Shown: positions 52,610 through 61,423 of the stretch, one piece after another
Layout of the letters: the number at the start of each line of letters is the position of its first letter
Position numbering within the stretch: the stretch's first letter is position 1
Assembly (NCBI GenBank): GCA_947382355.1
Contig: CANCYR010000009.1
Location: 1 to 64,000, forward strand
From: an uncultured Lachnospiraceae bacterium
GTDB lineage: Bacteria; Bacillota; Clostridia; Lachnospirales; Lachnospiraceae
Direction of reading: 5' to 3'
DNA: 64,000 nt
The notes under the pieces: model-generated
Databases searched by the model: none
Told to the model about the DNA's origin: nothing
Seen by the model: only the letters and a program-made list of their open reading frames with translations
Made by a program: the position numbers and the translations under genes

Positions 52610-53088
52610 GGTGTAATCTTCATCCTTTCATCTGCTGTTTTCTTTGCTAAAATAGTTCCGTGGTCCTTATATTTCTTTAAAATAAAATGGGTTGCCGTAC
52701 TGAGCACCGATTCCAGAGTGGACAATTTGTCGGAAACAAAGTTGGAAATCTCTTTTAGAGATTTGCCTTCCAAAGTTACCAGTAAATCATATCCGCCGGA
52801 AATCAAATAAACTGCATGTACCTCCGGGTATTTATAAATCCGTTCTGCAATGTTGTCAAAGCCCTGTCCCCTTTGAGGCGTTACACGGACTTCAATCAAA
52901 GCCGTTACTTTTTCAAGAGAGGTCTTTTCCCAGTCCACCAGCGTATGGTAGCCGCAGATAACTCCCTCCTCTTCCATTTTCTTTAATTCGTTTGCCACAT
53001 CAATTTCCGGCATTCCCAAAATCACTGCCAGTTCTTTTATATCGATACGGCTGTTTTTTTCTATTATGGATAAAATCTGTTCTCTCAT
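52606..53088 (-). CDS. Lrp/AsnC-family regulator
   Basis: 160 residues. N-terminal winged HTH (ILSIIEKNSRIDIKELAVILGMPEIDVANELKKM) and a C-terminal RAM/AsnC ligand domain (TALIEVRVTPQRGQGFDNIAERI, VYLISGGYDLLVTLEG). It probably senses an amino acid and controls the co-translated aminotransferase (ATGA overlap). Confidence 0.92.
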   Translation of the reverse strand: MREQILSIIEKNSRIDIKELAVILGMPEIDVANELKKMEEEGVICGYHTLVDWEKTSLEKVTALIEVRVTPQRGQGFDNIAERIYKYPEVHAVYLISGGYDLLVTLEGKSLKEISNFVSDKLSTLESVLSTATHFILKKYKDHGTILAKKTADERMKITP

Positions 53089-53221
53089 CCTGTAATCTCC
53101 TTTATAATGATTATATTTTACTTTTTATACTGACTTTCTTCCCATATTATGCCCGTTTACTTACTTATGGCTGAATAACTTATGGCTAATGATTTTTTGC
53201 TAATTACTTTTGGCTGATTAT

Positions 53222-54223
53222 TCATACCTGATTATTCATACCTAATGCCTTATACAGTTCATCTGTTTTCGGCGGCTCTAAAAATCTGCTCTCTTCTCCG
53301 TTTAACACAACCCTGTCATTGTTGTCCGTTGTCTTTCCAACCACTGTAGCCTGTATTCCCTGCTCTTTAAGGGCGGCTGTCAGGTCATGCCCATTATCGG
53401 TAACAATCAGCATACTTCCGCTGGAAACCAGTTCATAGGGGCTGATACGGAAAAATTCACAGATTTCTACTGTTTCCTGCTTTATGGGAAGTTTTTTTAA
53501 ATCGATTCGCAGTCCAACGCCTGCGCCTTCTGCCACTTCCCAGAGAGCTCCAAAGATTCCGCCCTCTGTTACGTCGTGCATGGCGCTTGCGCCGGACTTA
53601 ATGGCGGTGGCGGCCTCTTTCACTACAGACAAATACTGGTCAAAGCCTTTTGCGGTTTCTATCAAATGTCTTGGATATCTTGTGAGAAGCTCTTCTTCTC
53701 TTTCCTTTGCTAAAATAGAAGTGCCCTCTAATCCAATCCACTTGGTCACTACCACATCCTGTCCGGGCTTTATATTTTTCGTAGTAAGCAGCTGCTCTTT
53801 TTTCCCCTTGCCTATACCGGTTACCGTCAGCACGGGCCTGTTAACCGCGTCGGTAATTTCTGTATGCCCGCCCAAAACCTGCATATCAAGCTGTGTACAT
53901 GCTTCTTCCACCTCTGCCATCATCTGCTTAATCTGGGCTTCTTCCGTATCAGGAGGCAACAGGGCAGTGAGCATTATGCCAATCAGCTCTCCTCCGCTTG
54001 AAGCAATATCATTAGCAGTAATATGTACTGCCAGCTTTCCCGCATCTTTGGAAGCACCCGTTATAGGGTCGGTAGATACAAGAAAGGTCTCGCCTTCCTT
54101 AAGCTCTAAAACGGCACAGTCTTCCCCTACTCCGGGACCAACCAATACTTCATTCCTTCTGTTATGCACTTGTTTTAATATGGACCGTTTTAATACAGTT
54201 TCCGGCACTTTTCCAATTTTCAT
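53222..54223 (-). CDS. AIR synthase-related / HypE-like protein
   Basis: 333 residues of the PurM/HypE/SelD ATP-binding superfamily. N-terminal VGPGVGEDCAVLELKEGETFLVSTDPI (metal/ATP region) and HITANDIASSGGELIGIMLTALL; C-terminal HDVTEGGIFGALWEVAEGAGVG. It lacks the N-terminal Cys/Sec loop of SelD and the Cys-tail of HypE, so it is neither in the strict sense. No hydrogenase genes are nearby. ATG 54223 is preferred; GTG 54256 is possible. Role unknown. Confidence 0.82.
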   Translation of the reverse strand: MKIGKVPETVLKRSILKQVHNRRNEVLVGPGVGEDCAVLELKEGETFLVSTDPITGASKDAGKLAVHITANDIASSGGELIGIMLTALLPPDTEEAQIKQMMAEVEEACTQLDMQVLGGHTEITDAVNRPVLTVTGIGKGKKEQLLTTKNIKPGQDVVVTKWIGLEGTSILAKEREEELLTRYPRHLIETAKGFDQYLSVVKEAATAIKSGASAMHDVTEGGIFGALWEVAEGAGVGLRIDLKKLPIKQETVEICEFFRISPYELVSSGSMLIVTDNGHDLTAALKEQGIQATVVGKTTDNNDRVVLNGEESRFLEPPKTDELYKALGMNNQV

Positions 54224-54295
54224 ATTATTACTTTTGCCTCCCGGTAAAATAGGCACACATTCCTATTATATAGAATACCAGCTTATATAATGATA

Positions 54296-54321
54296 GGAAG
54301 TTCCCATGTGCCGGAACTTCC
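54296..54321 (-). terminator. Terminator of the VanW-family gene
   Basis: GGAAGTTCC and GGAACTTCC pair around an 8-base loop. It lies 32 bp after the stop codon on the minus strand. AT-rich imperfect repeats (TTCCTATTATATA ... TATATAATGATAGGAA) overlap it on the left. Confidence 0.6.
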
Positions 54322-54352
54322 CAGTCATATTTTCTGTCTTATTTTTATTTCC

Positions 54353-55930
54353 CTATTGGGCAGGTGGCTGCTGTTGTTGAGCTTGTTGTTGAGCCTGTTG
54401 CTGCGCCGCCTGCTGTGCTGCTGCCTGCTGTGCCGCTATGGCCGCCTGTTGTTGGGCAAGAGCTGCCTGTGCTGCTGCCTGTGCCGGGTCTACCGGTGCA
54501 TTTTTTACAGAAGCAATGATACTTTTCACATGGTCAATATTCTGGGTTGCAATAGCCGCATTCATCGCAGCCGTAGCATTAGGGTCTGCAGAAGCAGTTC
54601 CCACCACTGCCGTTCTTGGCGTCATTTTATAACTACTCTTATTTACCTGTGTACGGCTTTCTTCCACGCCATCCACGGTGACAACCTTCCAAAGCTGTGC
54701 CACATAGCCGATGTGGGCTGACTGCACGTCAATAAATCCAATGGGCTGTCCCCCGTCTCCGATTACCTTTTCCCCGTCCGGTGTAGTCTTGCTGAGCACT
54801 TCGCTTTCATAAGTTACCTTACGGTTAGAAGGCCTTGTCTCCACACCATAAATGGTAAAGGTTATCTTTTTATCAGAGGTAACTCCTTCTATATAAATAG
54901 GATTTTCCAGATTGTTTACAAATTTAAAATCCTTTGCAGTTCCTGCAATAGCCGCATCAGCAGAAGGATCTACATAGGTTACGATCATAGAATGATTATG
55001 ACGTTCTGTCACGTCCAGCTCCGCCTTTAATACTGCATTGTATAAGGTTGTGGAAACCTGACAGATTCCTCCCCCGAGGCTGTCCACTACCATGCCGTTT
55101 AAATAGGAGCCCGCTTCAAAATAGCCGTTTGCCTCTGTAAAGGGGCTTACCGTTTCATACATGGAAAAGGAATCCCCCGGATAAAGCAATGTGCCGTTTA
55201 CTAACCGGCAGCCGTTTGCCACATTGCCGGAACGGTTATAGCCGGAAGAAGAATAACTGGTAGTAAAGGTTCCAAGCACATCCTTGACCTTGGACAGCTC
55301 TTCTTCAGTTCCCCTTGGCTCGTCAACCTCCGCCTTTAAATCAATGGAAGCTTCATCGCCTGTCCATTCTGTAGTAAGATAATCATAAATGACTGAAGCA
55401 GAACCTGCCACATCAATTTTCACTCCTGTTTGTCCCGGTTCGATGACAAATGCACCGTTTTCCCTTGTAAGAGTTGCATCCTGAGCGGACACATTAAACT
55501 CCGCACAGTCCTCTTCTAAAATTTTTGTGATAGCCTCTTTGTCAAAATCATAGGCTATCTCAAACACTTTATTTTCATATTCCAAATCCTTTAAAGCCTT
55601 GTATCTTTGTACGATATTTCCCACTTTTCCAAGGGAAAGGGCCTCTTCTACCACTTCCTGGTTTTTCCAGGAAAGCTTAAGGTCCCCTGCCTGAACAGGC
55701 AGTTTATTGTTATTCATGGCATTTAAAGTAATCGTGGTATTTTCCACGGAAGAAATATATTCAGAAACTGCCGAAAGGGCTTCTTCTTCCGTCATGCCGG
55801 AAACTTCCACTTCGCCTATGAAAATTCCATTTTCAATTGTATCTTTGTTGGCTGCTGCCTGTGTTTCCATGACACCTGTAAAAAGAAAAGACAGAAATAC
55901 TGCAAACAATGGAATAATATACTTTCTCAT
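54353..55930 (-). CDS. VanW-family cell-wall protein (YoaR-like)
   Basis: 525 residues. A signal peptide (YIIPLFAVFLSFLFTGVMETQA) is followed by a peptidoglycan-binding-like domain repeated in the first 200 residues (GIFIGEVEVSGMTEEEALSA). The VanW domain reads NVANGCRLVNGTLLYPGDSF, then GGGICQVSTTLYNAVLKAEL and ERHNHSMIVTYVDP. The C-terminus is a long Gln/Ala-rich tail (about 60 residues, AQQQ and AAQQ repeats), likely flexible. Probably a cell-wall-bound protein of unknown enzymatic role. A 32-residue membrane peptide gene lies just upstream. Confidence 0.88.
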   Translation of the reverse strand: MRKYIIPLFAVFLSFLFTGVMETQAAANKDTIENGIFIGEVEVSGMTEEEALSAVSEYISSVENTTITLNAMNNNKLPVQAGDLKLSWKNQEVVEEALSLGKVGNIVQRYKALKDLEYENKVFEIAYDFDKEAITKILEEDCAEFNVSAQDATLTRENGAFVIEPGQTGVKIDVAGSASVIYDYLTTEWTGDEASIDLKAEVDEPRGTEEELSKVKDVLGTFTTSYSSSGYNRSGNVANGCRLVNGTLLYPGDSFSMYETVSPFTEANGYFEAGSYLNGMVVDSLGGGICQVSTTLYNAVLKAELDVTERHNHSMIVTYVDPSADAAIAGTAKDFKFVNNLENPIYIEGVTSDKKITFTIYGVETRPSNRKVTYESEVLSKTTPDGEKVIGDGGQPIGFIDVQSAHIGYVAQLWKVVTVDGVEESRTQVNKSSYKMTPRTAVVGTASADPNATAAMNAAIATQNIDHVKSIIASVKNAPVDPAQAAAQAALAQQQAAIAAQQAAAQQAAQQQAQQQAQQQQPPAQ

Positions 55931-55970
55931 AATGCCTCCTCGTGTTATAATCGGGTGTAGTGGCCCGCTG

Positions 55971-56069
55971 TCAGAAAATAGAAACAGCCATTGGCACTAC
56001 CATTGATAAAATTAAAATAATGATTATGATTGTTGAAAAAATTTGTTTTGATTTCTTATTATGAAACAT
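55971..56069 (-). CDS. Small hydrophobic peptide (32 aa)
   Basis: MFHNKKSKQIFSTIIIIILI then a hydrophobic stretch ending AVSIF: positive N-terminus and one membrane helix. AAGGTGA lies 6 nt before the ATG. It lies 40 bp upstream of the VanW-family gene on the same strand, with a GAGGAGGC ribosome site for the latter between them, so they are probably co-transcribed. Function unknown. Confidence 0.6.
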   Translation of the reverse strand: MFHNKKSKQIFSTIIIIILILSMVVPMAVSIF

Positions 56070-56103
56070 TTTTATTCACCTTCTTACTGAAAGGATATTA
56101 TAT

Positions 56104-56736
56104 ATGAATTTTATTATTTTGGCAAGTTTTATTCTTTTGGCAGGTCTGATTGCCCACCAGCTTTCCGCCTCCAAAAAAGACAGGAAAAAAGCGGAAGAAG
56201 ACTTCTGGAACCGGGAACGGGAAGCCAATAACGTGCGCAAAAAGCCTTTGGATGACTTAAATTATATACAGATTCCCTTTGAAACACTGCCTTTCCACAT
56301 ATTGACGGATAATCAGCAGGTACAGGACTGTATAGAACAGATTCATTCTTTAAGGGACTTAAAAGTGGTAAATCTTTCAGAATTTACCAATACGGATTTA
56401 AAACTGAAATACGGTACTGCCAATATTACCATTTTATCAGAATATGACCAGAATTTCACCTTATTGGTACGAACCCTGCATAAATGGGGCCGCATTCTTT
56501 TTGAAGCCGGTTATAAGGAAGAAGCTCTCATACCATTGGAGTTTGCTATTTCCATCGGAACTGACATCAGCGGCAATTATAAGCTTTTAGCCACTATCTA
56601 TAAGGAAAAGGGACAGCTTTCCAAAATCCGGGAACTGACAGCTTCTGCCGGCAGACTGACTTCCATTATGAAAAACCCGATTCTTACTTTCCTTTCCGAT
56701 ATGGTTTCTTCGGACACTGCCCATACCGGGAAATAA
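56104..56736 (+). CDS. Membrane-anchored TPR-like protein, unknown
   Basis: 210 residues. One N-terminal membrane helix (FIILASFILLAGLIAHQL), a charged linker, then helical repeats near residues 120-185 (LVRTLHKWGRILFEAGYKEEALIPLEFAI, KLLATIYKEKGQLSKIRELT) that resemble TPR motifs. Cytosolic part inferred. It is convergent with the exonuclease gene and the two coding ends overlap by 53 bp. No specific function known. Confidence 0.75.
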   Translation: MNFIILASFILLAGLIAHQLSASKKDRKKAEEDFWNREREANNVRKKPLDDLNYIQIPFETLPFHILTDNQQVQDCIEQIHSLRDLKVVNLSEFTNTDLKLKYGTANITILSEYDQNFTLLVRTLHKWGRILFEAGYKEEALIPLEFAISIGTDISGNYKLLATIYKEKGQLSKIRELTASAGRLTSIMKNPILTFLSDMVSSDTAHTGK

Positions 56737-57415
56737 TGCTGTCCGCAAAACGGCTGGCTTCGCTTTTGGTAAGCCTTTCAATGTCATACCAGGCAGTTAG
56801 GGAATGATAGTTTAACAGCCTTAGTAAATATTTCTTTTGGGATATGGTGGCAGGCACGTCCTTTTTTACCTGATGCTTCAGCTCTTTGGGAAGAAACAGC
56901 TTTTCGTTTTCCTCATTAAAAAAGCGTCCTTCCAGAATTCTATACAATTCCAGGGTTGCCCTGGCATCCTCAAAGGCCCGGTGCGGCTGGTAGGTAATTC
57001 CAAAGTGTCCGCAAAGGCTGGACAAGCTTTTGCTTTTTTGCTCCGGCATACAGGCTCTGGCAATGGCAAGGGTATCCACTCCCCCTCTTTCATAAGAAAA
57101 TCCACAATTTACCGCAGCCCTTTTTAAAAAGGAAAAATCAAATATAATACTATGTCCCACAAGGGGATAATCTTTGGCAAATTCTAAATATTTCGGAATT
57201 ACTTCTTCAATATATGGCGCCTTTTCTAAATCTTTATCGGTTATATGGGTAATATCCTGAACCCTTTGTGATAAAGCCCTTCCGGGATTTACAAAGGCCG
57301 CAAAAGTTTCTGCCGGCTCTCCGTTTTCCACCCGTATGGCGCCGATTTCTATAATTTTATCTTTTTTGGCATTTAAACCAGTCGTTTCCAAATCCACCAC
57401 CACAAAAGAATCCAT
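56684..57415 (-). CDS. DnaQ/PolC-type 3'-5' exonuclease
   Basis: 243 residues. DEDDh exonuclease motifs: VVDLETTGLNAKKDKIIEIGAI (ExoI), VGHSIIFDFSFLKRA (ExoII) and HRAFEDARATLELYRIL (ExoIII with His). The C-terminal 60 residues (YLLRLLNYHSLTAWYDIERL) are an extra part. A proofreading-like or repair exonuclease, separate from the main PolC. Its 3' end overlaps that of the convergent gene. It follows nth by 15 bp on the same strand. Confidence 0.9.
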   Translation of the reverse strand: MDSFVVVDLETTGLNAKKDKIIEIGAIRVENGEPAETFAAFVNPGRALSQRVQDITHITDKDLEKAPYIEEVIPKYLEFAKDYPLVGHSIIFDFSFLKRAAVNCGFSYERGGVDTLAIARACMPEQKSKSLSSLCGHFGITYQPHRAFEDARATLELYRILEGRFFNEENEKLFLPKELKHQVKKDVPATISQKKYLLRLLNYHSLTAWYDIERLTKSEASRFADSIISRYGQCPKKPYRKGK

Positions 57416-57430
57416 GTATTCATCCTCTTT

Positions 57431-58057
57431 TCATTTTTTGTAATAGGAGCAATACTCCGTCAAAAAACACTCCTGACATTTTGGATTTCTTGCCATGCAG
57501 ATTTGCCTGCCAAAGGTAATAATCTGTATATTATACAAAATCCAGTGGTCCTTTGGAAGGACCTTCATTAAATCCTGCTCTATTTTCACAGGATCTTCTT
57601 CCTTTGTAAAGCCCAGCTTTTTAGATATGCGTTTTACATGGGTGTCCACCACTACGCTGGGCTCATGAAATATATTTCCCCTGATTACATTGGCAGTCTT
57701 CCTGCCCACGCCCTGCAGGGCTGTAAGGGCTTCTATATCAGAAGGCACTTCCCCGCCGTGTATATCCACTAAATCCTTACAGCAGGCAATGATGTTCTTT
57801 GCCTTATTGTGATAAAACCCGGTAGATTTAATGTCCTTCTCCAGTTCCTTTAAATCCGCCTTGGCAAAGTCTTCAGGACTTTTGTACTTTTGGAACAAAT
57901 CCTTTGTTACGATATTGACTCTGGCATCAGTACACTGGGCGCTTAACATGGTGGCAATTAAAAGCTGCCATGGGTTTTCGTGGTTTAAATAGCATTTGTA
58001 TTCTGTGGTATAAACCTGATCCAGCCTGTCTAAAATTTCTTTCGTGCGTTTTGTCAT
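57431..58057 (-). CDS. nth: Endonuclease III (base-excision repair)
   Basis: 208 residues, typical length. Helix-hairpin-helix LQGVGRKTANVIRGNIFHEPSVVVDTHVKRI contains the catalytic Lys and Asp. The iron-sulfur cysteines are CMARNPKCQECFLTEYC. It removes oxidised pyrimidines and cuts abasic sites. It is transcribed with the exonuclease gene. The 218 bp upstream hold no recognised gene. Confidence 0.95.
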   Translation of the reverse strand: MTKRTKEILDRLDQVYTTEYKCYLNHENPWQLLIATMLSAQCTDARVNIVTKDLFQKYKSPEDFAKADLKELEKDIKSTGFYHNKAKNIIACCKDLVDIHGGEVPSDIEALTALQGVGRKTANVIRGNIFHEPSVVVDTHVKRISKKLGFTKEEDPVKIEQDLMKVLPKDHWILYNIQIITFGRQICMARNPKCQECFLTEYCSYYKK

Positions 58058-58275
58058 AAATTTCCTCCTGTTGTTTCCATGAAGCTTCCGTCAAAAACCC
58101 GCCGCAGGCAACAAAGCATTAAACTTGTAATGCAAGCTAATTGGTATTTGACTCTTGCAGCATTCATCAAGCAGATATACCGGCATGGCTATTTCCCTCA
58201 TTACCTGCAGAAATAAAGACTGCTCTTTTCAATCAGCCATGGCAAATCATAATTACCAAAATATCATAATGCATC

Positions 58276-60015
58276 TCAAATGGCTTCATGCAATGCTGCC
58301 TGATTAGTCAGGGGAGAACGATTTCTATAATCAAACAATATCATTTGAGGCGACTGTAGTCTTTCTCCTGATTGCAGGTCATACTCAAACACCTCTATAT
58401 GGGTCATTTTCGCCATCTGCCTTGCATCATAAGCCATATAATCCAAAAGAAGCTTTCTTTCCTCCTCTTCCCTTCTGTAAAAAGCCCTGATGTTATCCTT
58501 GTAAGGGGATAAATCCTTTGAAAATTCCGGGCGGCTTTTTGCATTTTCCCTTAAATAAAAATCCTTTGTCAAAAGCTCCTGAAACAGTTCTCCGGAAACC
58601 TTTCCACCCTCCTTCTTCTCTCCCGGAAAGCTAATACTATTTATAGCAAATTCTAAAAGAACCTGATAGCGGTAAGTTCTGGAAGGGGAATTTACAAAGT
58701 ATCCCTTTTCTTCATAATATTCAGACAGGGCTTCATAGAAAGCAAAGGGCCTTTCAAAGAGCCTTTCCAGCACGGGCAGGGTAGTTGTAAACTGGCTGCT
58801 GTTATAATACAGCTCCACCATTTCTTCCACCCGCTTCAGCTTTCTAATCTCCTCATAGGAAAGCCATTTGGTATACAATACCTCATAAGGCTCCCGGGAT
58901 GTGTATACAATACCGTATTCCTCTGCCTTTTTTTCCATGGGAGAGCCTTTTAATACTTTTAAAAAACCAAGCTGCAGCTGCTGCGGCCCCATAGCATAAA
59001 CCTCATCAAAGGACTTTTGAAATGTTTCAAAATCTTCATAGGGAAGCCCTGCAATCAGGTCCAGATGCTGATGGATGTTATTGCCCTTTTTTATTGCCTC
59101 CACGTTTTTCTTAAGCTTATCCATGTCCATCACTCTTTGAATGTGGAAAATTGTAGCGGGATTGGTGGACTGTACCCCGATTTCCAGCTGAACGGCTCCC
59201 GGCCTTAATGTATTTAAAAGTGAAATCTCTTCTTCATTTAATATATCTGCCGCCACTTCAAAGTGAAAATTGGTAATGCCGTTGTCATGGTCCTTTATAT
59301 ACTGCCAAATCCCCATGGCATGTTCATGATTGCAGTTAAAAGTCCGGTCCACGAATTTTACCTGCTTTACCCGGTTATCCAAAAAGAACTGGAGCTCCTT
59401 TTTCACAATGTCCAGCTTCCTTAAGCGCACAGTTTTGTCAATGGAAGAAAGACAATAGCTGCAGCGGAAGGGACAACCCCTGCTGGATTCATAATAGATA
59501 ATCCTGTTCTGAAAATCCTCCAGGCCGTCATACAAAAACGGAAGCCTGTCCAAATCTGTTAAGGGCCTTTCGCCCGTCTTTCCTTCTCTTAATGCAAGCC
59601 CCTTTACAGAGGAAAAGTGGCTTCCTCCCTCCACATAATGCTCCATCAGCTCAAAGAAGGTCTCCTCCCCTTCTCCTTCCATGATACCGGTAATTTCCTT
59701 ATGAGCCTCTAGTATCTGCCCGCTGTCATAGGATACCTCCGGCCCTCCAAGCCATATATCCGCCTTTGGCAATACCTTTTTTATTTCCCTTGTCAGAGAA
59801 AGCACAGGAGAAATATTCCAGATATAGCAGGAAAATGCCAGCACATCCGGTTTCCTTTTGTAGATATCCCCCATAATTTCTTCCAAGGACTGATTGATGG
59901 TATATTCCGCCAGCTCTATATGCTCCTTATATTTTCCTGCATATGCCAAAAGGCTGTACAGCGCCGGATTGGAATGTATGTATTTTGCATTTAAGGCTAC
60001 TAATAATACTTTCAT
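58276..60015 (-). CDS. B12-binding radical SAM protein (DUF4080)
   Basis: 579 residues. N-terminal cobalamin-binding domain (VLLVALNAKYIHSNPALYSLLAYA, DVLAFSCYIWN, WLGGPEVSYD). Radical SAM core with the cluster cysteines SSRGCPFRCSYCLSS near residue 185 and VQLEIGVQSTNPATI. The C-terminal region is the DUF4080 type. Likely a methyl- or sulfur-modifying enzyme of unknown substrate. It is 6 bp downstream of tadA on the same strand, hinting at tRNA modification, which is inference. Confidence 0.88.
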   Translation of the reverse strand: MKVLLVALNAKYIHSNPALYSLLAYAGKYKEHIELAEYTINQSLEEIMGDIYKRKPDVLAFSCYIWNISPVLSLTREIKKVLPKADIWLGGPEVSYDSGQILEAHKEITGIMEGEGEETFFELMEHYVEGGSHFSSVKGLALREGKTGERPLTDLDRLPFLYDGLEDFQNRIIYYESSRGCPFRCSYCLSSIDKTVRLRKLDIVKKELQFFLDNRVKQVKFVDRTFNCNHEHAMGIWQYIKDHDNGITNFHFEVAADILNEEEISLLNTLRPGAVQLEIGVQSTNPATIFHIQRVMDMDKLKKNVEAIKKGNNIHQHLDLIAGLPYEDFETFQKSFDEVYAMGPQQLQLGFLKVLKGSPMEKKAEEYGIVYTSREPYEVLYTKWLSYEEIRKLKRVEEMVELYYNSSQFTTTLPVLERLFERPFAFYEALSEYYEEKGYFVNSPSRTYRYQVLLEFAINSISFPGEKKEGGKVSGELFQELLTKDFYLRENAKSRPEFSKDLSPYKDNIRAFYRREEEERKLLLDYMAYDARQMAKMTHIEVFEYDLQSGERLQSPQMILFDYRNRSPLTNQAALHEAI

Positions 60016-60021
60016 AACTGT

Positions 60022-60528
60022 CTATTTATTTTCCTTCTTTTTTTCCCGCAGTCTCTTAAAAAAATCACTTAGCATATTGCTGCACTCTTCTGCCAGCACT
60101 CCTCTTGTAACTTTTACCTGATGGTTGAATTCTTCCATCTGGAGCAGGTTCAGCACAGAGCCTCCGCAACCGGCCTTCGGGTTCATGGCTCCCATAATCA
60201 CTTCCGATATCCTTGCCTGCACAATGGCTCCTGCGCACATCTGGCACGGCTCTAAGGTCACATACAGGCTGCAGCCTTCCAGCCGCCAGTCCCCCAGCTT
60301 TTTGCTTGCCTTTCTGATTGCCGATATTTCCGCATGGGCAAGAGTATTTTTATCGGTATTCCTGCGGTTATAGGCTCTTGCAATCACTTTTCCTTCATAG
60401 ACGATTACGCAGCCAATGGGAACTTCCTCCAGGGCTTCCGCCTTTTTTGCCTGCTTTAAGGCTTCCTTCATGTACTTTTCCTGAGGGGAATATTCTATTT
60501 TCTTTCTCTTTTTTTCTGTATCTGTCAT
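60022..60528 (-). CDS. tadA: tRNA-specific adenosine deaminase TadA
   Basis: 168 residues. Converts A34 of tRNA-Arg(ACG) to inosine. Zinc and proton-shuttle motifs are complete: LAHAEISAI (His, Glu) and VTLEPCQMCAGAIVQARI (PCxxC). Conserved PKAGCGGSVLNLLQ. ATG 60528 is chosen because GAAGG lies upstream; the frame extends to 60579 without a ribosome site. Short basic N-terminal extension KKRKKIEYSP compared with E. coli. Confidence 0.93.
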   Translation of the reverse strand: MTDTEKKRKKIEYSPQEKYMKEALKQAKKAEALEEVPIGCVIVYEGKVIARAYNRRNTDKNTLAHAEISAIRKASKKLGDWRLEGCSLYVTLEPCQMCAGAIVQARISEVIMGAMNPKAGCGGSVLNLLQMEEFNHQVKVTRGVLAEECSNMLSDFFKRLREKKKENK

Positions 60529-60664
60529 ATCTTCAAAACCTTCTGTGGCTTTTTCTGCTGGAAAAGCCCTTGCCAGCATTCGTTAAAGTAGGTAAAATGT
60601 TTAAATAATATAAATCTACGTCCTTGTTTACACTATTTTTATCATACCACAAAGAGGTGCCTCC

Positions 60665-61384
60665 ATGCAAATATGCGGTTATAACAAAACAACTTTATTA
60701 GATTACCCGGAGCATGTTGCCGCTACTGTTTTTCTGGGCGGCTGTAATTTCAGATGTCCTTTCTGCCATAATGGGGATTTGGTGCAGAATTTTCATATGC
60801 TGCCCTCTGTTTCACCAAAAGAAATATTTTCCTTTTTAAAAAAACGGACAGGCATACTGACAGGTGTGTGCATTACGGGTGGGGAGCCTTCCTTATCCAA
60901 GGAGCTTCCAGAGTTTATAAGATGTATTAAAGAGCTGGGACTTTCCGTGAAGTTAGATACAAACGGCTCTAAGCCGGATGTACTGGAGGATTTGATAAAA
61001 GAACATTTACTGGATTATATTGCAATGGATATTAAGGGTGACAGGGAACATTATGGAAAAATTGCAGGATTGACGGAGTTTTCAGGTGGAAAGAAAGCTT
61101 CCTTTGATTTATCTCCTATTGAGGCCTCCATAAATCTCATACAAAGCTGCGGCATTGCTTATGAATTCAGGACCACTGTAGTAAAGGAATTTCACAATGC
61201 AGCTTCCTTTGAGCGGATAGGCAGGTGGCTTCATGGCAGTGACCGTTATTTTCTGCAAAATTATGAGGAGAGCCCTGCTGTGATTCAAAAAGGGTTCCAT
61301 GGGTATAGTAAAGAAGAATTGTCGGAATTTATAGAAATTTTAACTCCTCATTTTCGGCAGACGGGAATCCGGGGAATCACATAA
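60665..61384 (+). CDS. Anaerobic ribonucleotide reductase activase (NrdG2-like)
   Basis: 239-residue radical SAM enzyme. Cluster motif GGCNFRCPFCHNGDLV near residue 30, the SAM-binding GVCITGGEPSLS, and LSVKLDTNGSKPDVL. It makes the glycyl radical on the class III ribonucleotide reductase or a similar glycyl-radical enzyme. No reductase gene is adjacent. Divergent from tadA, with the promoter in the 60580-60660 gap. Confidence 0.87.
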   Translation: MQICGYNKTTLLDYPEHVAATVFLGGCNFRCPFCHNGDLVQNFHMLPSVSPKEIFSFLKKRTGILTGVCITGGEPSLSKELPEFIRCIKELGLSVKLDTNGSKPDVLEDLIKEHLLDYIAMDIKGDREHYGKIAGLTEFSGGKKASFDLSPIEASINLIQSCGIAYEFRTTVVKEFHNAASFERIGRWLHGSDRYFLQNYEESPAVIQKGFHGYSKEELSEFIEILTPHFRQTGIRGIT

Positions 61385-61423
61385 TATCAAAGATGCAAAT
61401 TCTGTACATCCATATTCCTGCAT

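Noticed and set aside
53222-54223. Possible selD, with the deviant tRNA as tRNA-Sec
   Set aside because: The protein lacks the SelD Cys/Sec glycine-rich loop, and the RNA reads UGA as anticodon on the better-folding strand, not UCA.
54380-54520. Gln/Ala-rich repeat as a minisatellite
   Set aside because: It is the in-frame low-complexity tail of the VanW-family protein with irregular units.
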